From Mariniflexile jejuense (lineage in GTDB: Bacteria; Bacteroidota; Bacteroidia; Flavobacteriales; Flavobacteriaceae), in assembly GCF_042675665.1 (NCBI RefSeq), contig NZ_JBHTJI010000001.1:1550001-1614000 (forward strand): DNA of 64,000 bases. The letters are read 5' to 3'. The notes below the pieces were generated by a model, which was given only the letters and a program-made list of their open reading frames with translations, searched no databases and was not told where the DNA came from. Positions within the stretch are counted from its first letter, which is position 1; each line of letters starts with the position of its first letter. Positions 57,426-64,000 of the stretch are shown in pieces. Position numbers and translations under genes: made by a program.

Positions 57426-59369
57426 ATGGCAAACGATAAAAAAAATATAAACGAAAACAAGCCAAAATTTAGTCCGTACTGGATTTATGGTATTTTAATT
57501 GCTCTTATTTTAGGGTATCAATTATTTAGTAGCAGCACATCACAAGATGGTAGCGACACAACACCTTCTCAATTTTTTAAATATTTAGAAGATGGTGATG
57601 TTGCAAAAGTAGATATTATAAAAAACACACGTGTTGCTAAAGTTTATTTAACTGAAGAAGCAGAAAATAAAGATATCCACAAGAAATCGAAACCAAGCTC
57701 ATTTTTACCTGTAGCTTCAAAATTACCAAACTATAAATTTGAGTTTGGCGATTTACAAAATTTTGAAAATCAGTTAAACGATATTGCTAAAAACTTACCA
57801 AAAAGACCGGTTATAAAATTTGATACAGAAACTGATAATTGGGGCAATTTGTTAATGAGTATTTTACCTTTTATCCTACTTATTGGTGTTTGGATTTTTA
57901 TAATGCGTCGCATGTCTGGTGGTACTGGTGGCGGTGGTGGCGGTCAAATTTTCAACATAGGAAAATCTAAAGCAAAACTTTTTGACCAAAATACAGAAGT
58001 AAAAACCACATTTAAAGATGTTGCTGGTTTAGAAGGGGCAAAAGAAGAAGTTCAAGAAATTGTAGATTTCCTTAAATTTCCTGAAAAATACACCTCATTA
58101 GGAGGAAAAATACCAAAAGGCGCGTTACTTGTAGGACCTCCAGGCACAGGAAAAACATTATTAGCAAGAGCCGTTGCTGGTGAAGCAAAAGTGCCATTCT
58201 TCTCATTATCTGGGTCAGATTTCGTAGAAATGTTTGTTGGTGTTGGTGCGTCTCGTGTTCGAGATTTATTCAAACAAGCCAAAGAAAAATCACCTTCAAT
58301 TATTTTTATTGACGAAATTGATGCCATTGGTCGTGCAAGAGGTAAAAACGCCATGTCTGGAAGTAATGACGAACGTGAAAACACTTTAAATCAATTATTA
58401 ACAGAAATGGATGGTTTTGGCACAAACACCAACGTTATTGTGCTTGCTGCAACCAATAGAGCCGATATTTTGGATACCGCTTTAATGCGTGCTGGACGTT
58501 TTGATAGACAAATTTATGTTGATTTACCAGACGTTAGAGAGCGTAAAGAAATTTTCGAAGTACATTTAAGACCGCTTAAAAAAGCCGAAAATTTAGACCT
58601 AGACTTCTTATCAAAACAAACACCAGGGTTTTCTGGTGCCGATATAGCAAATGTTTGTAACGAAGCTGCTTTAATAGCTGCTAGAAATGGAAAAAAATCT
58701 GTAGATAAACAAGATTTTCTTGATGCCGTTGATAGAATTATTGGTGGTTTAGAAAAGAAAAATAAAATTATTACACCAAGTGAAAAACGTGCAGTAGCTT
58801 TTCATGAAGCTGGTCACGCTGTTGTAAGTTGGATGCTAGAACATGCTGCACCACTTGTAAAGGTAACTATTGTGCCACGTGGACGTTCGTTAGGCGCTGC
58901 TTGGTATTTACCAGAAGAACGTTTAATAGTTAGACCAGAGCAAATGCTAGATGAAATGTGTGCTGCTTTGGGTGGTCGTGCAGCTGAAAAAGTTATTTTC
59001 AATAACATCTCAACTGGTGCATTAAGCGATTTAGAAAAAGTAACAAAACAAGCAAGAGCTATGGTAACTATTTATGGCTTAAGCGATAAAATTGGAAACT
59101 TAACTTATTACGATTCATCTGGACAAAACGAATATGGTTTTACAAAACCATATAGCGAACAAACAGCTGAATTGATAGACAAAGAAATTTCAGATATTAT
59201 TGAAAAACAATATCAACGTGCTATCAAACTTTTAGAAGATAACAAAGACAAACTTACAGAGCTTGCAGAAGTACTTCTTGAAAAAGAAGTTATTTTTAAA
59301 GACAATCTTGAAAAAATATTTGGTGAACGTGCTTTTGAAAAAGAAGACGTTGAAACACAAGAAAAGTAA
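57426..59369 (+). CDS. ftsH: ATP-dependent zinc metalloprotease FtsH
   Basis: 647 aa. Two N-terminal transmembrane helices (about 18-34 and 143-160) flank a periplasmic domain. The AAA+ domain has Walker A GPPGTGKT (237-244), Walker B IIFIDEIDAIG and SRH NRADILDTALMRAGRFDR. The M41 protease domain has HEAGH (460-464) and a downstream Asp in ALSDLEKV as third zinc ligand. Degrades damaged membrane proteins and regulatory proteins. Followed by a 40-bp palindromic terminator. Confidence 0.97.
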   Translation: MANDKKNINENKPKFSPYWIYGILIALILGYQLFSSSTSQDGSDTTPSQFFKYLEDGDVAKVDIIKNTRVAKVYLTEEAENKDIHKKSKPSSFLPVASKLPNYKFEFGDLQNFENQLNDIAKNLPKRPVIKFDTETDNWGNLLMSILPFILLIGVWIFIMRRMSGGTGGGGGGQIFNIGKSKAKLFDQNTEVKTTFKDVAGLEGAKEEVQEIVDFLKFPEKYTSLGGKIPKGALLVGPPGTGKTLLARAVAGEAKVPFFSLSGSDFVEMFVGVGASRVRDLFKQAKEKSPSIIFIDEIDAIGRARGKNAMSGSNDERENTLNQLLTEMDGFGTNTNVIVLAATNRADILDTALMRAGRFDRQIYVDLPDVRERKEIFEVHLRPLKKAENLDLDFLSKQTPGFSGADIANVCNEAALIAARNGKKSVDKQDFLDAVDRIIGGLEKKNKIITPSEKRAVAFHEAGHAVVSWMLEHAAPLVKVTIVPRGRSLGAAWYLPEERLIVRPEQMLDEMCAALGGRAAEKVIFNNISTGALSDLEKVTKQARAMVTIYGLSDKIGNLTYYDSSGQNEYGFTKPYSEQTAELIDKEISDIIEKQYQRAIKLLEDNKDKLTELAEVLLEKEVIFKDNLEKIFGERAFEKEDVETQEK

Positions 59370-59399
59370 GTTTTTTTTATATTTTGATAAGCTTTAAGT

Positions 59400-59439
59400 A
59401 AAAATCTTAAATTAACAGTACTGTTAATTTAAGATTTTT
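59400..59439. terminator. 40-bp perfect palindrome acting as ftsH terminator
   Basis: Bases 59400-59419 are the exact reverse complement of 59420-59439 (arms around the centre AACAGT/ACTGTT), with T-residues ending the right arm. It lies 30 bases after the ftsH stop and 48 before the next ATG. Termination or attenuation of ftsH transcription is the simplest role. Confidence 0.75.
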
Positions 59440-59486
59440 TATATTTGATAACCTCAAAAAGAATTATATTAATAGCAGTGTACTAA

Positions 59487-60095
59487 ATGAGTCTTTTTAG
59501 AAAAATTTTTGGTCTGAAACCAGACGAATCTACTGAAGATGTAAAGTCTAATGAAAGAGGCAAATATATGCCCGAAATTAAGCTACCTATTGATGAAAAG
59601 TTTACTATAAACTTTAAAGCCAATGGCGGCAAGTTTCTGTATTGTGAAAATTTAAATGAAATTTACAACAATCTTGAAAGCATTATTGAAGAAAATAATT
59701 GGACTGACAAAGAAACTTTAATACTAGACGACAACTTAAAAGATCGTTTTAAAAACTCAGAATTACAACCTACTACCAAAGTAAGTGAAGCAACCATTTT
59801 TTTAACAACCTGCGAAAACCTAATAGCAAATGATGGTTCGTTATTAATTTCATCCAAACAAATTTTTGAAAAAAAATTACCAGAATTACCTGCAAACTTT
59901 ATTGTTTTTGCTACAACAAGTCAAATAGTAGAGAATATTGGTGAAGGTTTAAGAGGTATCAAATTTAAAAACAAACAAAAAATCCCAACAAACATAACTA
60001 CCATAAAACACTTCAAATCTAATGATGAAAAAGATTTTTTAAGTTATGGCAGCAGTGCAAAAAATCTATACCTACTCCTTTTAGAAGATTTATAG
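59487..60095 (+). CDS. LUD domain protein (LutC/YkgG-like)
   Basis: 202 aa. A short charged N-terminus (MSLFRKIFGLKPDESTEDV) precedes a LUD domain: ESIIEENNWTDKETLILDDNLKDRF, VSEATIFLTTCENLIANDGSLLISSKQI, PANFIVFATTSQIVENIGEGL and a C-terminal KHFKSNDEKDFLSYGSSAKNLYLLLLEDL. LutC-like proteins belong to lactate oxidation, but no lutA/lutB is present here. In this lineage the gene regularly sits between ftsH and cdsA, so a different role is likely. One base separates it from cdsA. Confidence 0.82.
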   Translation: MSLFRKIFGLKPDESTEDVKSNERGKYMPEIKLPIDEKFTINFKANGGKFLYCENLNEIYNNLESIIEENNWTDKETLILDDNLKDRFKNSELQPTTKVSEATIFLTTCENLIANDGSLLISSKQIFEKKLPELPANFIVFATTSQIVENIGEGLRGIKFKNKQKIPTNITTIKHFKSNDEKDFLSYGSSAKNLYLLLLEDL

Positions 60096-60096
60096 A

Positions 60097-60918
60097 ATGA
60101 AAGAAATTCTTATTCGGGCGTTTTCAGGCTTGCTATATGTATTGCTTTTAATTCTATGCCTATACAATCAACATTTACTAATTGCGCTTTTTTTTGTTTT
60201 TGGCATCATTTGCCTATTTGAATTTAAAAAATTAATTCAACTTAAAAACATCATTCCCTATTTTATATTTTGTATCCTTTATGCTGTTTTTGTGTATTGG
60301 CAACTACTTTTGAAAACAAAAACAGGCATTGATGAAGCTGTACAAATACTTATGGTTCTTACTATTTTTATTGAGCTTTTTTTAATAAAAGACTTGTTTT
60401 CTGAAAAAGCAACACCGCTTTTTAGCTCAAAACAATTTGTACTTACTACGTTTTATATATCAAGTGCTTTTGTTTTTTTAATTTTAATTGCAGATTATCA
60501 TGAAACATACAACCCAAATATTCTTTTAGGATGTTTTATTTTAGTTTGGGTTAACGATTCTTTTGCTTATTTAGTTGGAAAAAACTTTGGCAAACAAAAG
60601 CTTTTTGAAAAAATTTCACCTAAAAAAACAGTAGAAGGTTTTCTAGGTGGTTTACTTTTTTCGTGTATCGCTAGCTATTTTATTGCTACCTTTACACAAA
60701 CTTTAAACTTTACGAGTTGGCTAATTTTAAGTATTGTTGTAAGTGTTTTTGGTACTATAGGCGACTTAATAGAATCTAAGTTTAAAAGACAAGCGAACGT
60801 AAAGGATAGTGGTAAAATAATGCCCGGTCATGGAGGCTTGCTAGATAGGTTAGATAGCATTATTTTTGCCGCACCATTTATATATTTATTTTTAAGAATT
60901 TTACATTATGTTTCATAA
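60097..60918 (+). CDS. cdsA: phosphatidate cytidylyltransferase
   Basis: 273 aa inner-membrane enzyme with about eight helices that makes CDP-diacylglycerol. Visible: FILVWVNDSFAYLVGKNFGKQKLFEKISPKKTVEGFLGG and the signature SVFGTIGDLIESKFKRQANVKDSGKIMPGHGGLLDRLDS. Complete. Overlaps psd by 11 bases, so two successive steps of phospholipid synthesis are co-expressed. Confidence 0.95.
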   Translation: MKEILIRAFSGLLYVLLLILCLYNQHLLIALFFVFGIICLFEFKKLIQLKNIIPYFIFCILYAVFVYWQLLLKTKTGIDEAVQILMVLTIFIELFLIKDLFSEKATPLFSSKQFVLTTFYISSAFVFLILIADYHETYNPNILLGCFILVWVNDSFAYLVGKNFGKQKLFEKISPKKTVEGFLGGLLFSCIASYFIATFTQTLNFTSWLILSIVVSVFGTIGDLIESKFKRQANVKDSGKIMPGHGGLLDRLDSIIFAAPFIYLFLRILHYVS

Positions 60919-61564
60919 AGAAGGCCATAAAATTATATTTCTAACATTTGTATTTGTTGTTGGCAGCTCGTTATTAGCTGATAGTTTTATACCTATTAAT
61001 TGGCTAAGAACCATTGTATTAATTACATTATTAGTGTTTTTAATCCTCATACTTCAATTTTTTAGAAACCCTAAACGCCATACTGTTTTAAATAACAAGC
61101 AAGTAGTTTCACCTGTTGATGGTAAAGTAGTAGTCATTGAAGAAGTATTTGAAAAAGAATTTTTTAATGACAAACGTTTGCAAGTAAGTGTATTTATGTC
61201 TCCAATAAATGTACATGTAACACGTTATCCTATAAGTGGCAATGTTATTTTTAGTAAATACCATCCTGGTAAATATTTAGTAGCATGGCATCCAAAAGCA
61301 AGCGAAGAAAATGAGCGTACAACCGTAGTTGTAGAAAACGACACTTACGGAAAAGTACTTTACAGACAAATTGCAGGAGCTTTAGCAAAACGTATAGTAA
61401 ACTATGCTAAAATTAATGACAAAGCTACACAAGGTGCCGATTCTGGATTTATAAAATTTGGCTCAAGAGTAGATTTGTATTTACCTCTAGATACTAAAAT
61501 TAAAGTAGAACTTAACCAAAAAGTTCGTGGTGGCGAAAGTATAATTGCCGAAGTAAATGACTAA
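60908..61564 (+). CDS. psd: phosphatidylserine decarboxylase proenzyme (short form)
   Basis: 218 aa PSD-A type. N-terminal membrane helices (about 8-50), VVSPVDGKVVVIEEVFE, FMSPINVHVTRYPISG and YHPGKYLVAWHPKASEENER. The autocleavage site is FGSRVDLYLP, with S186 becoming the pyruvoyl group. Makes phosphatidylethanolamine. Coupled to cdsA (11-base overlap) and to the ACBP gene (8-base overlap). Confidence 0.94.
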   Translation: MFHKEGHKIIFLTFVFVVGSSLLADSFIPINWLRTIVLITLLVFLILILQFFRNPKRHTVLNNKQVVSPVDGKVVVIEEVFEKEFFNDKRLQVSVFMSPINVHVTRYPISGNVIFSKYHPGKYLVAWHPKASEENERTTVVVENDTYGKVLYRQIAGALAKRIVNYAKINDKATQGADSGFIKFGSRVDLYLPLDTKIKVELNQKVRGGESIIAEVND

Positions 61565-61823
61565 TGACGCATTAGAAATAGAATTTCAAGAAGCTGTAAG
61601 TCGTGTAAATGCTTACACCGAGCCTTTTCCTGCCGATGTACTTTTAAACCTATATGCGTACTACAAAAAGGCTACAAACAACTACAGTCGGCCAAGTAGT
61701 AAAAAAGCCATTATCAATGCTTTTAAAACAAATGCTTTATTTCAGGTAAAGAATATATCTCAAAACGAAGCGAAGCGTTTGTATATTGATTTGGTGAACA
61801 AGTATTTTTTGTACGGAAAGTAA
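61557..61823 (+). CDS. acyl-CoA-binding protein
   Basis: 88 aa, single ACBP four-helix fold: IEFQEAVSRVNAYTEPFPADVLLNLYAYYKKATNNYSRP keeps the LYxYYKxAT ligand-binding helix; NAFKTNALFQVKNISQNEAKRLYIDLVNKYF closes the fold. Binds long-chain acyl-CoA in the cytoplasm. Its 8-base overlap with psd ties it to phospholipid synthesis. Prokaryotic ACBPs are uncommon overall but regular in Bacteroidota. Confidence 0.9.
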   Translation: MTNDALEIEFQEAVSRVNAYTEPFPADVLLNLYAYYKKATNNYSRPSSKKAIINAFKTNALFQVKNISQNEAKRLYIDLVNKYFLYGK

Positions 61824-61874
61824 CACAAGATAAATTCCAAAAAATAAATTGCAATACCTTTTTTTTAGGTTTTA

Positions 61875-63650
61875 TTACATTCTCTCAGGAACCTGAATTC
61901 CTAAAACATGAAAGGCATTCTTAATGGTTGAAGCCACAATTTTAGAAAGTTGTACTCTAAATACTTTTTCAGTATCATTATCGGCACCTAAAATAGATAC
62001 GTTTTGGTAAAATGAATTAAATTCCTTTACCAACTCATAAGTATAATTAGCAACCAATGCCGGACTGTGTTGCGAAGCTGCATTTTGAATAACATCAGGA
62101 AATAACTCCAATTGTTTTATAAGCTCTTTTTCTTTTTGATGAAGCGGCATTTCTACATTAACCGATAAATTAAAATCTGCTTTTCGTAAAATAGCTTGTA
62201 TTCTGGCGTAAGTATATTGAATAAACGGTCCTGTGTTTCCTTGAAAATCGATAGATTCTTTTGGGTCGAATAAAATACGCTTTTTAGGATCTACTTTTAA
62301 GATGTAATATTTTAAAGCACCCAAGCCAATGGTTTTATATAACGCTTGTTTTTCAGTTTCAGTATAGCCATCAAGTTTTCCAAGTTCTTCTGAAATTTCA
62401 CCTGCAGTTGAAGCCATTTCATTAATTAAATCGTCGGCATCAACAACAGTTCCTTCTCTACTTTTCATTTTACCGCTAGGTAAATCAACCATTCCATAGC
62501 TTAAATGATATAGGTTTTTTGCCCAATCAAAACCTAATTTCTTCAAAATTAAAAAAAGCACTTGAAAATGATAATCTTGCTCATTACCAACGGTATAAAC
62601 CATGCCACCAACATCAGGAAAATCTTTAATACGTTGTATAGCAGTTCCAATATCTTGGGTCATGTAAACTGCTGTACCATCAGAACGTTGTACTATTTTT
62701 TTATCTAAACCATCTTCGGTTAAATCGCACCAAATTGAACCATCGGCTTCTTGAACAAAAACACCCGACTTTAAACCTTCTGTAACAAATTCTTTTCCTA
62801 ATAAATAGGTATTACTTTCATAATACAAAGTATCAAAATCTACTCCTATGTTTTTGTAAGTTTCATTAAAACCTTCATAAACCCAACCATTCATTTTTTC
62901 CCAAAGCGCTACAGTTTCTGCATCACCTGCTTCCCATTTCAAAAGCATGTTTTGAGCTTCAAATAATAAAGGTGCATTCTTTTTTGCTTCATCTTCCGCT
63001 TTACCCGATTTTACTAAAGCTTCAATCTCTTTTTTATACTCTTGGTCAAACTTCACATAATAATTACCAACCAGTTTATCTCCTTTTAAGCCTGTACTTT
63101 TTGGTGTTTCGCCATTACCAAACAGTTTCCAAGCCAACATACTTTTACAAATATGAATACCGCGATCGTTTATAATTTGGGTTTTATATACCTTTTTGCC
63201 AGATGCTTTTAAAATTTCGGCAACACTATAGCCTAATAAATTATTTCTAACATGCCCTAAATGCAACGGTTTGTTTGTGTTGGGTGAAGAATACTCAACC
63301 ATTATAGCTTTTTCATCTGCTTGGGGTGAAACAAAACCATATAGTGCATTTTCTTTTATACTATTAAAAAATTTAACATAATACGCATCACTTATTTCAA
63401 CATTTAAAAAGCCTTTTACTACATTATAAGCTTTAACATCTGCAACATTTTCAACTAAATAATCACCAATAGTTTCACCTATTTGCATAGGATTTCCTTT
63501 AATAAAACGTAACATTGGAAAAATTACAACCGTTATATCGCCAGCAAACTCTTTTCTAGTTGCTTGAAATTCTACCGTTTCTAAGGCAATATTAAATGAT
63601 GCTAAAACCGCTTGTTTTACTTGATTTGATAACGTTACTTGAAGGCTCAT
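61875..63650 (-). CDS. argS: arginyl-tRNA synthetase
   Basis: 591 aa class I synthetase. N-terminal additional domain (about 1-110), HIGH motif as HLGHVRNNLLGYS in SSPNTNKPLHLGH, KMSKS-equivalent KMKSREGTVV, and the C-terminal DALR anticodon domain ending HVLGIQVPERM. Charges tRNA-Arg. Single gene; it ends 51 bases from the convergent ACBP gene and has a clear -7 box upstream. Confidence 0.97.
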   Translation of the reverse strand: MSLQVTLSNQVKQAVLASFNIALETVEFQATRKEFAGDITVVIFPMLRFIKGNPMQIGETIGDYLVENVADVKAYNVVKGFLNVEISDAYYVKFFNSIKENALYGFVSPQADEKAIMVEYSSPNTNKPLHLGHVRNNLLGYSVAEILKASGKKVYKTQIINDRGIHICKSMLAWKLFGNGETPKSTGLKGDKLVGNYYVKFDQEYKKEIEALVKSGKAEDEAKKNAPLLFEAQNMLLKWEAGDAETVALWEKMNGWVYEGFNETYKNIGVDFDTLYYESNTYLLGKEFVTEGLKSGVFVQEADGSIWCDLTEDGLDKKIVQRSDGTAVYMTQDIGTAIQRIKDFPDVGGMVYTVGNEQDYHFQVLFLILKKLGFDWAKNLYHLSYGMVDLPSGKMKSREGTVVDADDLINEMASTAGEISEELGKLDGYTETEKQALYKTIGLGALKYYILKVDPKKRILFDPKESIDFQGNTGPFIQYTYARIQAILRKADFNLSVNVEMPLHQKEKELIKQLELFPDVIQNAASQHSPALVANYTYELVKEFNSFYQNVSILGADNDTEKVFRVQLSKIVASTIKNAFHVLGIQVPERM

Positions 63651-64000
63651 TAATAGTCAATTTTTTAAAGTGAGCAAAGATAAAACTTTTATTAAAGCTT
63701 TACTTTAAAATTTGGCTTAATAAAAACTAGTTATATTATTAAAAATGTAATACAACTATTTAAAGTAATACAATAATTTGATTTTTTTAGCTTTTCACCT
63801 TCATTCTAAAACATTAAAAAGGCTAATGCATTTCATCGACAAAAGTGCTTTTTTTCTATGTTTTTTGCCGTTAATCTATTCGTCGATTTTTTAGCATTTT
63901 TCACTTTGTCATTTTAACTAATTTATTGGTAGAAAAACGCAGAAATTAGATTTTAAAAAGGCTTTTTCCAACTTTTGCGTGGTAAAGCTATTAATATCCT
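63651..64000. other. 350-bp intergenic region at the window end
   Basis: AT-rich, no ORF or RNA gene recognised. It includes the argS promoter. TCGAC (63836-63840) and GTCGA (63883-63887) form a short inverted pair around T-rich DNA. An AACTTTTG word near 63973 could belong to the promoter of a gene beyond the window. Nothing else supported. Confidence 0.5.
63675..63682 (-). promoter_or_regulatory. candidate -7 promoter box of argS
   Basis: Minus strand TATCTTTG matches TAnnTTTG, 24 bases before the ATG at 63650. Confidence 0.6.

Noticed and set aside
1..64000. CRISPR arrays, rRNA genes and riboswitches
   Set aside because: No regularly spaced direct repeats, rRNA sequence or recognisable aptamer cores were found on reading both strands. 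Ordinary intergenic gaps hold terminators or promoters only.

Overview
The window is a low-GC chromosomal segment of a marine-type Flavobacteriaceae bacterium (Bacteroidota). Evidence: AT-rich coding DNA, promoter -7 boxes of the form TAnnTTTG with little Shine-Dalgarno signal, a gliding-motility lipoprotein (GldI), a type IX secretion C-terminal sorting domain, and family-typical gene neighbourhoods such as udk-ftsB-mutA-mutB, recF-DUF721 and pyrE-SRPBCC. Genus cannot be fixed from the sequence alone.

Layout. 1-3.2 kb: the 3' end of a phosphofructokinase-family gene, KDPG aldolase, a lipoprotein, thioredoxin reductase and tRNA-Pro(GGG). 3.2-16.4 kb: an accessory region stacked against tRNA-Pro(TGG). 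An integrative element of about 12.7 kb (3599-16322) is bounded by a 13-bp direct repeat of the tRNA 3' end. It carries a tyrosine recombinase, an XRE repressor divergent from a NTase/HEPN protein, and cargo: secreted proteins, an M23 peptidase, a Sel1/T9SS protein, and an O-antigen-ligase-like/TPR/esterase fusion paired with a transglutaminase-like lipoprotein. Outside its left end lies the frameshifted N-terminus of a second integrase, with an identically spaced hairpin and attachment sequence: the remains of an older element displaced by the newer one.

16.5-20.4 kb: TonB-dependent receptor, soluble sugar dehydrogenase and cytochrome c, a likely periplasmic sugar-oxidation module. 20.5-28.4 kb: uridine kinase, FtsB-like protein, both methylmalonyl-CoA mutase subunits around a lipoprotein, and an M16 protease. 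28.6-34.5 kb: parA-parB, DUF5683, dapB, lepB, a four-helix-bundle gene enclosed in inverted repeats, and WbqC. 34.6-41.1 kb (minus strand): nuclease, two rhomboids, mutL, lumazine synthase and a TPR protein. 41.2-48.6 kb: recF, a 2H phosphoesterase, DUF721, two cold-shock proteins, ndk, a DHH phosphoesterase, gldI, a double PPIase, lgt and DUF192. 48.7-63.7 kb: rluD, PASTA protein, ddl, coaD, sulP, nudix, pyrE, birA, rsfS, ftsH, LUD protein, cdsA, psd, ACBP and argS.

Most of the window is ordinary core genome: cell envelope, lipoprotein processing, nucleotide and cofactor metabolism. The unusual material is the stacked tRNA-Pro island and its cargo, the inverted-repeat-enclosed four-helix-bundle unit at 33.2 kb with two similar intergenic palindromes at 52.1 and 55.8 kb, and the putative PQQ-linked oxidation trio. 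I saw no CRISPR array, rRNA operon or complete prophage.
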